Source: Pelomonas sp. CA6 (GTDB lineage Bacteria; Pseudomonadota; Gammaproteobacteria; Burkholderiales; Burkholderiaceae_C). Taken from it: a stretch of 64,000 bases of DNA. A program made the translations under genes and the position numbers. The DNA lies in the NCBI RefSeq assembly GCF_022549225.1, contig NZ_JAKZFD010000001.1:496001-560000 (forward strand). Direction: 5' to 3'. The notes under the pieces were generated by a model. That model worked only from the letters and a program-made list of their open reading frames with translations, was not told the origin of the DNA and did no database searches. Positions within the stretch are counted from its first letter, which is position 1. Each line of letters opens with the position of its first letter. Positions 27,979 to 37,699 of the stretch are shown here, piece by piece.

Positions 27979-29130
27979 TCAGGTGGGATAGCTGCCCGGC
28001 AGCAGGATGGACTTGTCCACCGCGGCGAGCCGGCGATGGCCGCAGAAGGCCATGGTGATGTCCAGCTCCTTGTGCATCATCTCCAGCACCCGGGTCACGC
28101 CGGGGCGGCCCATCGCGCCCAGGCCGTAGAGGAAGGCGCGGCCGATGTAGCAGCCGCGCGCGCCCAGGGCCCAGGCCTTGAGCACGTCCTGGCCGGAGCG
28201 TATGCCGCCGTCCATGTGGACCTCGATGCGCTCGCCGACCGCGTCGACGATGCGCGGCAGCGCGCGGATGCTGGACTCGGCGCCGTCCAGCTGGCGGCCG
28301 CCGTGGTTGCTGACGATCAGCGCGTCGGCGCCGCTCTGCGCGGCCAGCTTGGCGTCTTCCTCGTCGATGATGCCCTTCAGGATCAGCTTGCCGCCCCAGC
28401 GCTCGCGGATCCACTGCACGTCGTCCCAGGACAGCTGGGGGTCGAACTGCTTGGCCGTCCACTCGGACAGCGAGCCCATGTCGCCCACGCCCTTGACGTG
28501 GCCGACGATGTTGCCGAACTGGCGCCGCGGCGTGGCCAGCATGTTCAGGCACCAGCGCGGCTTGCTCGCCATGTTGATCAGGTTGGGCAGGGTCAGCTTG
28601 GGCGGGGCCGACAGGCCGTTCTTCAGGTCCTTGTGGCGCTGGCCCAGGATCTGCAGGTCCAGCGTCAGCACCAGCGCGCCGCAGTTCGCGGCCTTGGCGC
28701 GGTCGATCAGGCTGCCGATGAAGCCGCGGTCCTTCATCACATAGAGCTGGAACCAGAAGGGCTTGCTGGTGCGCGCCGCGACGTCCTCGATGGAGCAGAT
28801 GCTCATGGTCGACAGTGTGAAGGGCACGCCGAAGGCCTCGGCCGCCTGCGCGGCGAGGATCTCCCCGTCGGCATGCTGCATGCCGGTCAGCCCGGTGGGC
28901 GCCAGCGCCACCGGCATCGCCACCGGCACGCCCACCATCTCGGTGGCGGTGCTGCGGCCTTCCATGTTCACCGCGACGCGCTGGCGCAGCTTGATGGCCT
29001 GGAAGTCGCTCTCGTTGGCGCGGTAGGTGGATTCGGTCCAGGAGCCGGAATCGGCATAGTCGTAGAACATGCGCGGCACGCGCTTCTGGGCCAGGCGGCG
29101 CAGGTCCTCGACGCAGGTGATCACGGTCAT
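27979..29130 (-). CDS. lldD: L-lactate dehydrogenase (FMN-dependent, alpha-hydroxy-acid oxidising)
   Basis: This 383-residue flavoenzyme of the inner-membrane face oxidises L-lactate to pyruvate, passing electrons to quinone. Family features are RMFYDYADSGSWTE near the start, PVALAPTGLTGMQH, the active-site HGGRQLDGA loop (catalytic His and Arg), the HMDGGIRSGQDVLKA phosphate-binding segment and GCYIGRAFLYG. Length matches LldD. It is co-directional with and 72 bp downstream of a LysR regulator, the likely controller. No lactate permease is adjacent. Other hydroxy acids, such as mandelate, are possible substrates, but the PRMFYDYADSGSWTE start favours lactate. Confidence 0.92.
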   Translation of the reverse strand: MTVITCVEDLRRLAQKRVPRMFYDYADSGSWTESTYRANESDFQAIKLRQRVAVNMEGRSTATEMVGVPVAMPVALAPTGLTGMQHADGEILAAQAAEAFGVPFTLSTMSICSIEDVAARTSKPFWFQLYVMKDRGFIGSLIDRAKAANCGALVLTLDLQILGQRHKDLKNGLSAPPKLTLPNLINMASKPRWCLNMLATPRRQFGNIVGHVKGVGDMGSLSEWTAKQFDPQLSWDDVQWIRERWGGKLILKGIIDEEDAKLAAQSGADALIVSNHGGRQLDGAESSIRALPRIVDAVGERIEVHMDGGIRSGQDVLKAWALGARGCYIGRAFLYGLGAMGRPGVTRVLEMMHKELDITMAFCGHRRLAAVDKSILLPGSYPT

Positions 29131-29202
29131 GGGGCGGGTCTCCTTGGAATGGGCATCGCCGGCATGCTAGGTCCGCGCCGGGCCGCGCGGCGCGAATCTT
29201 GT

Positions 29203-30114
29203 TCAGCCGGCGCCGGAAAATTCTTCCGCCAGCGCCGCGCAATGGCCGCGCAGCCAGTCCGCCGTGGCGCGCACCGCCTCGCCCTCGGCGTGGCACAGCA
29301 GCGCATAGGGATGGGCGGCTGGCACCTGCAGATCGAACAGCCGCTGCAGCGCGCCGCGGCGCAGATAGGGGCCAGCCAGTGTGGGCCGCGCCAGCGCGAT
29401 GCCCTGGCCGCAGGCGGCGGCCTCCAGCGTCAGCCCCAGGTCCACGAAGCGGGTGCCGCTGCGCGGCTCGCCCCAGTCCAGCCCGGCGGCGCGGAACCAG
29501 GGCGTCCAGGGCTGCAGCGGCGTGCGCAGCAGCGGCGCGGCCTGCAGGTCGGCCGGGCGGCGCAGCGCGGGCAGCCGCTGCAGCAGCTCGGGCGCGGCCA
29601 TGGGCGTGACCACGTCGCGCAGCAGCGGCAGCGCGCCCGGCGGCAGCTCGCCGTTGCGCACCTCCAGGTCGGCGTCGGGGCCCTGGGTGTCCAGGTAGGG
29701 CACGGACAGTACCAGTTCCAGCTCCAGCGCCGGGTGGGCGCGCGCGAAGGCGGGCAGCGCGGGCACGAGGATCTGGCGCGCGAAGGTGGGCGGGGCGCTG
29801 AGGCGCAGCCGCGTGAGCCGCTGCTGTGGCCGGCGGTGCAGCGGTACCGCGGCCAGCAGTGCCAGCGCCGCCTGCACTTGTTCGAGGTATTCCTTGCCGG
29901 CGGCGCTCAGCCGCAGCGGCTTCGCGCCGCGCGCGAACAGCTCCAGCCCCAGCAGCGCCTCCAGCGTGGCGATGCGCTTGCCCACCGCGCTGGCGCTGAC
30001 CGCCAGGCCTTCGGCGGCGCGCTCCAGGCTGCCCAGCCGCGCGGCCGCCTCGAAGGCGCGCAGGCCCTCGATGGAGGGCAGGCGCAGGTCCGGCGGGGCT
30101 TGGCGTGAGCTCAT
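29203..30114 (-). CDS. LysR family transcriptional regulator
   Basis: This 303-residue regulator has an N-terminal helix-turn-helix (about 13-72: [26 protein letters not shown], key parts FEAAARLGS and [11 protein letters not shown]) and a C-terminal effector-binding domain with two Rossmann-like lobes. The pattern resembles the GcvA/AmpR branch, with the WRF-type C-terminal TADWLRGHC. The ATG at 30114 fits the HTH position. The orientation is the same as lldD, unlike the usual divergent LysR arrangement. It may autoregulate and activate lldD, but no binding site was identified. Confidence 0.88.
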   Translation of the reverse strand: MSSRQAPPDLRLPSIEGLRAFEAAARLGSLERAAEGLAVSASAVGKRIATLEALLGLELFARGAKPLRLSAAGKEYLEQVQAALALLAAVPLHRRPQQRLTRLRLSAPPTFARQILVPALPAFARAHPALELELVLSVPYLDTQGPDADLEVRNGELPPGALPLLRDVVTPMAAPELLQRLPALRRPADLQAAPLLRTPLQPWTPWFRAAGLDWGEPRSGTRFVDLGLTLEAAACGQGIALARPTLAGPYLRRGALQRLFDLQVPAAHPYALLCHAEGEAVRATADWLRGHCAALAEEFSGAG

Positions 30115-30168
30115 GGCGGAACTGTAGCCGGCCCGTGGCGGCGTGGGCGCGCATGCGATGATGCGCCG

Positions 30169-30597
30169 GTGAATCCTCCCGCGCATGACCTGACCCCCGA
30201 CCCCACGCCCGCGCTGCCGCGCCGGCCGTTCTGGCAGCGCCTGCTGTGGGCGCTGGCCGGTGTGCTGGCACTGGTGCTGGGCGTGGTCGGCATCTTTCTG
30301 CCGCTGCTGCCCACCACCCCCTTCGTGCTGCTGGCCGCCTTCTGCTTCGCGCGTGGCAGCAGCCGTTGCGAGCGCTGGCTGCTGACCCATCCGCGCCTGG
30401 GGCCCATGGTGCGCGACTGGCGCGAGCACCATGCGATTCCGCGCCGCGCCAAGCAGCTCGCCTGGACCATGATGGCCCTGGGCTCGCTGTGGGCGGCCTG
30501 GAGCCTGCCGCGCTTCAAATGGCTGCCCGCGCTGTGCTGCGCGGCGGTGGCCTACTGGATGTGGCGGTTGCCGACGCGGGAGCCGGATGCTGGGTGA
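30169..30597 (+). CDS. DUF454 family (YbaN-like) inner-membrane protein
   Basis: This 142-residue membrane protein has an N-terminal hydrophobic pair (about 27-62) with the family signature [27 protein letters not shown], a polar loop ([19 protein letters not shown]), and two more hydrophobic segments (about 96-135). This is the DUF454/YbaN layout; function is unknown. The start is GTG at 30169, just after the divergent LysR promoter region. The gene ends 59 bp before palindromic repeat copy 2. Confidence 0.87.
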   Translation: MNPPAHDLTPDPTPALPRRPFWQRLLWALAGVLALVLGVVGIFLPLLPTTPFVLLAAFCFARGSSRCERWLLTHPRLGPMVRDWREHHAIPRRAKQLAWTMMALGSLWAAWSLPRFKWLPALCCAAVAYWMWRLPTREPDAG

Positions 30598-30656
30598 GCT
30601 TGAGCTGGCGAGATGGGTTCTCGCCTTGCCCGGCTGTTGCTTGATGGCCGGGCTTT

Positions 30657-31295
30657 GAGTGCGGGTTGCTCTTGGGACTGCCTTGGCTTCTGTGTCGCTG
30701 GATGGCAATGCCTTGAGTGCAATGCCTTGAGTGCGGTTTGCGCTCCCGCGCAGAGCCCGCCGGGTCCCGGCCCGGCAGCCGGGTAACTTTTCCTGCTGGC
30801 CCAGGAAAAGTCACCAAAAGGAGGGCCTGAATACGATTTGACCGAGGACTGCGCTACACACCGCGCACCGGCCCAACCACCACCGAGCCCGCACACCATC
30901 ACCTCGATACCCGCTCGCCGGGTACGGCTCGACTCGTCACCGAGCCACGCAGGCCACGATGCGTCGTTGTCGCCGTCAGGGGACCAGGGGAGCAGGGGAG
31001 CAGGGGAGCAGGGGCCAGCGGCCGAATTCGGAGCCGGGGCTGGAGCCCTTGAGTCCTGTGTCAGCGAGCCCTGGGCATGATGCCCGATGTGGAGTCGAGC
31101 CGTACCCGGCGAGCGACTCAAGGCCTGAGCGGTGGAGTTGCTCCGACGGTTGTCGGGCCAGTACGCGGTGCTCAGCGCGGATCTCGGTCAAATCGTATTC
31201 AGGCCCTCTTCTTTGGTGACTTTCTTCTGGGCCCCCAGAAGAAAGTTACCCGGCTGCCGGGCCGGGACCCGGCGGGCTCTGCGCGCAGCGCAAAC
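30657..31295. repeat. Large palindromic interspersed repeat, copy 2
   Basis: This 639-bp element is homologous to 11425-12040, including the leading tandem GCAATGCCTTGAGTG units. The arms (about 30738-30850 and 31186-31295) are reverse complements except at their tips, which carry different but internally complementary hairpins. At two positions where this copy differs from copy 1 (ATACGATTTG here, TGCGATTGG there) both arms carry the matching change. The centre contains an expanded AGCAGGGG tandem (three units at 30991-31014, one in copy 1). It lies between the convergent DUF454 and dinB genes. No transposase is present. Confidence 0.85.
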
Positions 31296-31345
31296 CGCCC
31301 CCAAAGCCAACCCCAAAAACCACAACCCAAACCCCAAAAACCACT

Positions 31346-32620
31346 TCAAAACAGACTCAACACCTCCGGCTCCCCAGCCGCCCCCTCATTCCCCCCACGC
31401 CCCTTGGCCCCCCGCGCCGCCGCAGGCGCGCCCGTGCCCGCCCCCGCCATCTCGGCAGCGGAAACCAACTTCCCCACCCTCACGCCCAACAAGCGCAACC
31501 GCTTCCCCAGGTCCACGCGCTTCAGGCACAGGCCCGCCGCATGGCGTATCGCTGCGGCGTCGCGCACGGGCGCCTCCAACGTCAGGTCGCGGGTCACGGT
31601 GTGGAAGCCCTCGAAGCGCAGCTTGATGCCGATGGTGCGGCCCGCATAGCCCTTGCGCTCCAAGTCGCCGGCCAGTTGTTCGCACAGCCGCGTGAAGATG
31701 GCCGAGAGTTCGGCGCGGTCGCGTTTGGCGTGCAGGTCGCGCTCGAAGGTGGTTTCGCGGCTGATGGACACCGGCTCGCTGTGCGTGACCACCGGCCGCT
31801 CGTCCAGCCCGCGCGCGGCCTGGTAGAGCCAGTGGCTGTAGCTGGCGCCGAAATGCTGGCGCAGCAGCTCCAGCGGCGCGGCGGCCAGCTCGCCGATGGT
31901 GTGCAGACCCAGTTCGTCGAGCTTAGCACCGGCCTTGGGGCCGATGCCGTTGATGCGCCGCACCGGCAGCGGCCAGATGCGCGTGGGCAGGTCGGCCATG
32001 GTCAGCACTGTCAGGCCGTCGGGCTTGTCCAGCTCGGACGCGATCTTGGACAGCAGCTTGTTGGGCGTGACGCCAATGGAACAGGTCAGCCCGGTGGCGC
32101 GCAGCACCGAGTTCTTGATCTCGCGCGCCACGGCGCGCACGCCGCCCAGGGGATCATGGCCCACCGTCTCGCGGATGCCGGGCACCTCGCTGAGGTCGAT
32201 GTAGATCTCGTCGATGCCGCGGTCCTCGATCACCGGGGCAATCTCGGCCACCGCGGCCTTGAACAGGCGCGAGTAGTGCCGGTAGGCCTCGAAGTCGGCC
32301 GGCAGCAGGATGGCCTGCGGCGCCCGCAGCGCCGCCTTCATCAACCCCATGGCCGAATGCACGCCCAGCGCGCGGGCCGCATAGGTGGAGGTGGTGGCGA
32401 CACCGCGGCCGGTGTAGTCGGCCAGCCGCGAGAACACGCGCTGGCCGTCCGGCCCGATCTGCGGCGCATGGGCGCGCCGTCCGCCGACCACCACCGGCAG
32501 CCCCTTCAGCTCCGGATAGCGCAGCAGTTCCACGGAGGCGTAGAACGCGTCCATGTCCAGATGCGCGATCAGGCGCTCGGGCAGGGCCGAGGCGGCGGGC
32601 GGTGAAGGCGTGAAGGCCAT
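31346..32620 (-). CDS. dinB: DNA polymerase IV (Y-family translesion polymerase)
   Basis: This 424-residue error-prone polymerase has catalytic Asp22/Asp24 in HLDMDAFYASVE and Asp137/Glu138 in GIDEIYIDLSE. The CSIGVTPNKLLSKIASELDKPDG segment and helix-hairpin-helix (INGIGPKAGAKLDELG) are intact. Compared with E. coli DinB there is an insert of roughly 25 residues at about 48-73 (between VVVGG and ATTSTYAAR), which I believe is common in betaproteobacterial homologues. The C-terminal tail after 400 is Gly/Ala-rich and lacks an obvious beta-clamp motif, except perhaps the terminal LSLF. No LexA box was identified. Confidence 0.94.
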   Translation of the reverse strand: MAFTPSPPAASALPERLIAHLDMDAFYASVELLRYPELKGLPVVVGGRRAHAPQIGPDGQRVFSRLADYTGRGVATTSTYAARALGVHSAMGLMKAALRAPQAILLPADFEAYRHYSRLFKAAVAEIAPVIEDRGIDEIYIDLSEVPGIRETVGHDPLGGVRAVAREIKNSVLRATGLTCSIGVTPNKLLSKIASELDKPDGLTVLTMADLPTRIWPLPVRRINGIGPKAGAKLDELGLHTIGELAAAPLELLRQHFGASYSHWLYQAARGLDERPVVTHSEPVSISRETTFERDLHAKRDRAELSAIFTRLCEQLAGDLERKGYAGRTIGIKLRFEGFHTVTRDLTLEAPVRDAAAIRHAAGLCLKRVDLGKRLRLLGVRVGKLVSAAEMAGAGTGAPAAARGAKGRGGNEGAAGEPEVLSLF

Positions 32621-32678
32621 GCCCGCGATTGTGGCCCGCGGCGCTGACGCCCGCTGGCAGCAGCGGCGTGACGCGGGC

Positions 32679-34235
32679 TCAGCGCTCCTTGAAGCGGAAC
32701 ACGCTGACCAGGTCCACCAGCCCGCGCGCCTGGTGCTCCAGCGATTGCGCCGCGGCGGCGGCCTCCTCGACCAGCGCGGCGTTCTGCTGCGTCACCTGGT
32801 CCATCTGCACGATGGCCTCGTTGATCTGCTCCAGGCCGGCGGACTGCTCCTGGCTGGCATGGCTGATCTCGGAGATCAGCTGCGCCACACGGTTCACCTG
32901 GGCGACGATCTGGCCCATGGTGCCGCCGGTCTCGCTGACCAGTCGGCTGCCGTCCTCCACCGTGCCGCTGGAGCGGCCGATCAGGGCCTTGATCTCGCGC
33001 GCCGCCTCGGCGCTGCGCTGCGCCAGCTGGCGCACCTCGCCGGCCACCACCGCGAAGCCTCGGCCCTGCTCGCCGGCGCGCGCGGCTTCCACGGCCGCGT
33101 TCAGCGCCAGGATGTTGGTCTGGAAGGCGATGCCATCGATCACGCCAATGATGTCGGTGATGCGTCGCGAGGACTCGCTGATGCGCTCCATGGTGTCGAC
33201 CAGCTTGCCGACGACCTCGCCGCCGCGGGTCGCCAGTTGCGCCGCGTCGCCGGCCAGCCGGGTGGCGTTCATCGCGCTCTCGTGGTTGAGCTTGACGTTG
33301 GCCGACAGCTGCTCCATCGACGCCGCGGTCTGCTCCAGCGCGCTGGCCTGCTGTTCGGTGCGGGAGGAGAGGTCCTGGTTGCCGGCGGCGATCTGGCGCG
33401 TGGCCTGGGCCGTGGAGTCGGCGCTCTGGCGCACCCGCTGCACCACGCGCACCAGGCTGTCGCTCATGTCGTTGAGGCCCTTGAGCAGCTCGCCGCATTC
33501 GTCGCGGCGGTCCACCCGCACGCCGGTGTCCAGCCGGCCCTCGGCCACCTCGCGCGCCACGGCCACCGCCTGGCCCAGCGGCGCGGTGATGGTGCGCGTG
33601 ATCCACAGCGCCAGCACCAGCCCGGCCAGCATGGCCGCCGCACCCAGCCCCAGCATCCAGCGCCGGCCCGACGCGATGCCTTCACTGAGCTCTTCACCGC
33701 TTTCCAGCACCACCTTGCGCTGCAGCGCGGTCAGCTGGTCCACCGGCTTTTGCATCGCGTCCAGCAGGGGCAGGGTCTCGTCATCGACGCGCCGCGTCGC
33801 CTCCTCGCGCTGGCCCTGGTCGACCATCTGGACCACCTGCGAGAACGAGGCGACATAGCGCGCCCGCGCCGCCTTGAGGTCCGCCAGCGCCGCCTTGCCT
33901 TCGGGCAGGGACACCAGCCGCTCCAGCGTGGCGATGGCGTCGGAGATGGTCTTCTTGTTGAACTCGATGCGCTCCTTGATCTTCGCGACGCGCGCCGGGT
34001 CCGTGACGATCAGCAACTCCATCGTGCGCCTGGCGTTGGCGCGTGTCGTCGCGCTGATGATCTGGGTGGCCTCGGCCTTGACCCAGTCTTCCTCGATCAG
34101 CTGCTTGTTGAGAAGGTCGGCATGCCCGAACTGCTGCTGGGCGACCAGGATGAGGGCCGCCATCGCGGCCAGGAGGAGGGCAAAGCACAGGCCCAGCCGG
34201 GTGCCGATGCGCAGATCGGCAAGACGAAGGTTCAT
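32679..34235 (-). CDS. Methyl-accepting chemotaxis protein
   Basis: This 518-residue inner-membrane receptor has TM1 at about 12-31, a periplasmic four-helix-bundle ligand domain (about 35-190), TM2 at about 192-213, and HAMP to about 265. A cytoplasmic coiled-coil signalling domain follows, with the hairpin tip [33 protein letters not shown] (key part [20 protein letters not shown]). The 4HB_MCP type is common in Burkholderiales and the ligand is unknown. It is monocistronic here; no che genes are adjacent. The C-terminal NWETF-like CheR tether is absent (it ends VFRFKER). Confidence 0.94.
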   Translation of the reverse strand: MNLRLADLRIGTRLGLCFALLLAAMAALILVAQQQFGHADLLNKQLIEEDWVKAEATQIISATTRANARRTMELLIVTDPARVAKIKERIEFNKKTISDAIATLERLVSLPEGKAALADLKAARARYVASFSQVVQMVDQGQREEATRRVDDETLPLLDAMQKPVDQLTALQRKVVLESGEELSEGIASGRRWMLGLGAAAMLAGLVLALWITRTITAPLGQAVAVAREVAEGRLDTGVRVDRRDECGELLKGLNDMSDSLVRVVQRVRQSADSTAQATRQIAAGNQDLSSRTEQQASALEQTAASMEQLSANVKLNHESAMNATRLAGDAAQLATRGGEVVGKLVDTMERISESSRRITDIIGVIDGIAFQTNILALNAAVEAARAGEQGRGFAVVAGEVRQLAQRSAEAAREIKALIGRSSGTVEDGSRLVSETGGTMGQIVAQVNRVAQLISEISHASQEQSAGLEQINEAIVQMDQVTQQNAALVEEAAAAAQSLEHQARGLVDLVSVFRFKER

Positions 34236-34425
34236 GTCAGGCTCCCTGATGGATCTCTTGCGGATCGCCGGCGCCGGCCTCTTCGGACCTTTCCTCCGAC
34301 GGCCCTATTTATGGCGCCTCGGCCGTCTGACGTCAATCAAGCCCGCCCCGAAGGGGCATCTCGGCCCCCCGCAGCCCGGGGGAGGGCGGGTCGACTGACT
34401 GGCGCCATTGCGGGCCGGAAACGAC

Positions 34426-34448
34426 ACCGGCCGCGCAAGGCGGCCGGT
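34426..34448 (-). terminator. Hairpin downstream of the bacteriohemerythrin gene
   Basis: ACCGGCCGC and GCGGCCGGT form a perfect 9-bp stem with a 5-base loop, 35 bases past the hemerythrin stop. Only GTCGTTTCC follows on that strand, so the T-tract is weak. Confidence 0.45.
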
Positions 34449-34483
34449 CGGGAGCGTCGGGGGGGGGAGGGCGCGCGCGGGGC

Positions 34484-34969
34484 TCAGTCGCCGCCGCAGC
34501 TGCCGCTGCCGCAGGAGCTGATCGGCGCTGCCTCGGCCGCCGGCGGGCGGGCGATCTGGCCGGTGGCCGGGTCATAGCCGACCTGGCCCATGTGGTAGAC
34601 CAGCGCCGCGTCCATCATCTCGGCGTGCTGGGGCAGCCACTTGGCCAGCTCGCCGACGACGATGCGCATGGGCTCCAGGTCCCTCAGCTCGGTGGCGTGG
34701 CGCACCACCTCGCGCATCACGTTGAGCACCATCGCATGCTGGCTGCTGTGGCAGTTCTCGGGCGCGAAGCCCGTGGCCGCCATCCAGCGCTCTTCCATCG
34801 CGAAGTGCTCCTCGGTGTGGGCCAGCACCTCGCGGAAGGTGGGCAGCGGGTCGGCGTCGGTGGCCAGCACCTGGGCGAGTTGGTTCAGCAGGTCGACGAA
34901 CTCCTCGTGGGTCTGGTCGATCTGGGGCTGGTTCAGGACGAGCGAGTCGTTCCAGGTGAGGACGTTCAT
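34484..34969 (-). CDS. Bacteriohemerythrin with Cys-containing tail
   Basis: This 161-residue oxygen-binding di-iron protein has ligand residues in the usual series: His in QIDQTHEEF, HxxxE in HTEEHFAMEE, His in CHSSQH, HxxxH-type in LPQHAEMMD, and the C-terminal Asp region. The hemerythrin fold ends near residue 130. An extra tail, GQIARPPAAEAAPISS then CGSGSCGGD, follows. The two Cys could bind metal or form a disulfide. ATG 34969 is used. The protein may deliver or sense oxygen; the chemotaxis receptor downstream on the same strand makes a role in aerotaxis conceivable, but that is a guess. Confidence 0.9.
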   Translation of the reverse strand: MNVLTWNDSLVLNQPQIDQTHEEFVDLLNQLAQVLATDADPLPTFREVLAHTEEHFAMEERWMAATGFAPENCHSSQHAMVLNVMREVVRHATELRDLEPMRIVVGELAKWLPQHAEMMDAALVYHMGQVGYDPATGQIARPPAAEAAPISSCGSGSCGGD

Positions 34970-35014
34970 GGCGGCGAGGGTAGCGAAGGGCGGCGGGGTC
35001 GGTTTGTGCCAGGT

Positions 35015-35044
35015 CAAAGACGGGGCGGCGGTGCCCCGTCTTTG
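35015..35044 (-). terminator. Terminator of argH
   Basis: On the minus strand CAAAGACGGGGC pairs perfectly with GCCCCGTCTTTG around a 6-base loop, starting 6 bases after the argH stop. The stem is 12 bp and symmetric, and separates argH from the downstream hemerythrin gene. Confidence 0.75.
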
Positions 35045-35049
35045 GCGGT

Positions 35050-36498
35050 TCAGGCGCCCAGCCGGGCGCGGTGGCGGGCCACCTGCGCGCGCACCTGGGC
35101 CGGCGCCGTGCCGCCCAGGATGTTGCGCGCGTTCAGCGAGCCCTGCAGCGACAGCACCTGGTAGACGTCCTCGCCGACGCGGGCGTCGAACTTCTGCAGC
35201 TCGGCCAGCGGCAGCTGCGACAGGTCCACGCCCTGCGCGGTGGCGGTCTTCACCGCATGCGCCACGACCTCGTGCGCGTCGCGGAAGGGCAGGCCCTTCT
35301 TCACCAGGTAGTCGGCCAGGTCGGTGGCGGTGGCGTAGCCGCGCAGCGCGGCGCGTTCCATCGCCTCGGGCTTGACGGTCAGGCCGTCCATCATCTCGGC
35401 GAAGATGCGCAGCGTGTCGCTCAAGGTGTCCACCGTGTCGAACAGCGGCTCCTTGTCTTCCTGGTTGTCCTTGTTGTAGGCCAGCGGCTGGCCTTTCATC
35501 AGGGTGATGAGCCCCATCAGGTGGCCGACCACGCGGCCACTCTTGCCGCGCGCCAGTTCGGGCACGTCGGGGTTCTTCTTCTGCGGCATGATGGACGAGC
35601 CGGTGCAGAAGCGGTCGGGCAGCGCGATGAAGCCAAAGCTCTGGCTCATCCACAGGATCAGCTCTTCGGACAGGCGCGAGATGTGCACCATGATCAGTGC
35701 CGCTGCGGCGCTGAACTCGATCGCGAAGTCGCGGTCGCTGACCGCGTCCAGGCTGTTCTGGGCCACGCCTTCCATGCCCAGCGTGCGGGCGACGCGCTCG
35801 CGGTCCAGCGGATAGCTGGTGCCGGCCAGCGCGGCGGCGCCCAGCGGCAGGCGGTTCACGCGCTTGCGCGCGTCCGTGAGGCGCTCGGCGTCGCGCGCGA
35901 ACATCTCCACATAGGCCAGCATGTGGTGGCCGAAGCTCACCGGCTGCGCCACCTGCAGATGGGTGAAACCGGGCAGGATCACCTCGGCATGGCGCTCGGC
36001 CTGGTTCACCAGCACGCGCTGCAGCTCGGTCAGCAGACCCACCAGGGTGTCGATCTCGCCGCGCAGCCACAGGCGCACGTCGGTGGCGACCTGGTCATTG
36101 CGGCTGCGGCCGGTGTGCAGCCGCTTGCCGGCCAGCCCGACCAGCTCGGTCAGCCGTGCCTCGATGTTCAGGTGCACGTCCTCCAGGTCCAGCTTCCACT
36201 CGAAGCGGCCGGACTCGATCTCGGCACGGATCTGCGCCATGCCCTGCTGGATCGCGGCATGGTCCTCGGCGCCGATGATGCCCTGCGCGGCGAGCATCTC
36301 GGCATGCGCCAGGCTGCCCTGGATGTCGGCGGCCCACAGGCGCTTGTCGAAGTCCACGCTGGCGGTGTAGCGCTTGACCAGCTCGCTCATCGGCTCGGAG
36401 AACAGCGCGGACCAGGCCTCGGCCTTCTTCGCAAGCTGGTTCTCGAGGGCGGGGGCGGCGCTAGCGCCGGGGTTCGTAGGCGTCGTGGATGCGGGCAT
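35050..36498 (-). CDS. argH: Argininosuccinate lyase
   Basis: This 482-residue cytosolic enzyme splits argininosuccinate into arginine and fumarate, the last step of arginine synthesis. The superfamily signature [15 protein letters not shown] lies near residue 300, with catalytic Ser in the flexible loop. [13 protein letters not shown] and [15 protein letters not shown] supply the other active-site regions. A ~20-residue N-terminal extension (Thr/Ala/Pro-rich) precedes the core. It is divergent from algZ by 126 bp, the same arrangement as argH-algZ in Pseudomonas. Confidence 0.96.
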   Translation of the reverse strand: MPASTTPTNPGASAAPALENQLAKKAEAWSALFSEPMSELVKRYTASVDFDKRLWAADIQGSLAHAEMLAAQGIIGAEDHAAIQQGMAQIRAEIESGRFEWKLDLEDVHLNIEARLTELVGLAGKRLHTGRSRNDQVATDVRLWLRGEIDTLVGLLTELQRVLVNQAERHAEVILPGFTHLQVAQPVSFGHHMLAYVEMFARDAERLTDARKRVNRLPLGAAALAGTSYPLDRERVARTLGMEGVAQNSLDAVSDRDFAIEFSAAAALIMVHISRLSEELILWMSQSFGFIALPDRFCTGSSIMPQKKNPDVPELARGKSGRVVGHLMGLITLMKGQPLAYNKDNQEDKEPLFDTVDTLSDTLRIFAEMMDGLTVKPEAMERAALRGYATATDLADYLVKKGLPFRDAHEVVAHAVKTATAQGVDLSQLPLAELQKFDARVGEDVYQVLSLQGSLNARNILGGTAPAQVRAQVARHRARLGA

Positions 36499-36624
36499 GG
36501 TGTGTCGGGTCTGGGCACCGGCGGCACGAACGGGCGCTGGGAGGGCGGGCCTAGGCGTGCGGTTTTGCTGGGCGAGAATGAGGGAGCCGGATTTTAAGCG
36601 CCGCAGCGCCAGCGCCGCCCACCC

Positions 36625-37674
36625 ATGATCCAGACCCCCGACGGAAACGACAGCCAGTACCTCAGCAGCCTGCTGGAGCCGGCGCCGCCGCGCGCGCCCG
36701 GCGCGCGTCCGTTCGACCTCTGCCATGTCGGCCTGGTGCTGCGCGCGGTGCTGGGGGTGCAGGCCATGCTGGGCGTGGGCCTGCTGGTGGCGCTGCCCGA
36801 CCCGCGCTCGTGGCCGATGGCGATGGCCAGCGGCACCGTGGTGAGCCTGACCGGCGTGCTGGTGTGGCTGCTGGGCGTCTGCCTGGCCCAGCGGCCGCTG
36901 GCCCGGCTGGCGACGGCCTGGCAGTGGACCGCGCTGCTGGTCTGGGGTGCGCTGTGCGCGCACCTGGGCGCGGCGCTGCTGGCCTTGGTCAACGAGGAAG
37001 CGCTGACCGGCTCGCAGCGCCTGGGCGTGGCGCTGGCCGGCGCCGCGGTGGCGGCGCTGCTGGCGGGCTGGCTGCAGCTGCGCGGCCGCGCCCAGGCTCC
37101 GGCGGACGCGCAGGCGCGGCTGGTGGAACTGCAGTCGCGCATCCGGCCGCATTTCCTCTTCAACACGCTGAACACCGCGATCGCGCTGGTGCAGCTGGAC
37201 CCGGGGCGGGCCGAGCGCGTGCTGGAGGACCTCAGCGAGCTGTTCCGCGTCGCGCTGGCGGGCACCGAGGCGCGCGTCTCGCTGGCGCAGGAGATCGAAC
37301 TGGCGCGGCGCTACCTGGACATCGAACAGCTGCGCTTCGGCGAGCGGCTGCGCGTGAGCTGGCAGCTGGACCCGCGCTGCGACACGGCGCAGCTGCCGCC
37401 CTTGCTGCTGCAGCCGCTGGTGGAAAACGCCGTCAAGCATGGCGTGGAGCCCAACGAGCAGGGCGGCGAACTGGAGATCAGCACCCGCCTCAAGGGCGAC
37501 ACCGTGGAGCTGCGCGTCAGCAACAGCGTCGGCGCGCCGGCGCGCACGCCGGGCCATGGGCTGGCGCTGGCCAATGTGCGCGAGCGGCTGCGGCTGATGC
37601 ATGATGTGGCGGCGCGCCTGGAGCTGAAGTCCGGCGCCGACCGGTTCCGGGTCCGTCTCGTCCTGCCGAAATGA
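36625..37674 (+). CDS. algZ: LytS/AlgZ-type sensor histidine kinase
   Basis: This 349-residue membrane sensor has hydrophobic segments at about 34-58, 68-92, 100-122 and 130-152. A His_kinase domain follows: phosphoacceptor in [12 protein letters not shown] (about 171-182), and an ATP-binding HATPase with N-box [13 protein letters not shown] and G-box [13 protein letters not shown]. It phosphorylates the downstream LytTR regulator. The gene order argH/algZ/algR matches Pseudomonas, where this pair controls alginate, pili and virulence; no alginate genes are visible here. Start ATG is 36625. Confidence 0.88.
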   Translation: MIQTPDGNDSQYLSSLLEPAPPRAPGARPFDLCHVGLVLRAVLGVQAMLGVGLLVALPDPRSWPMAMASGTVVSLTGVLVWLLGVCLAQRPLARLATAWQWTALLVWGALCAHLGAALLALVNEEALTGSQRLGVALAGAAVAALLAGWLQLRGRAQAPADAQARLVELQSRIRPHFLFNTLNTAIALVQLDPGRAERVLEDLSELFRVALAGTEARVSLAQEIELARRYLDIEQLRFGERLRVSWQLDPRCDTAQLPPLLLQPLVENAVKHGVEPNEQGGELEISTRLKGDTVELRVSNSVGAPARTPGHGLALANVRERLRLMHDVAARLELKSGADRFRVRLVLPK

Positions 37675-37699
37675 GCGCCCGGGTGCAGGAGGGAATCTG

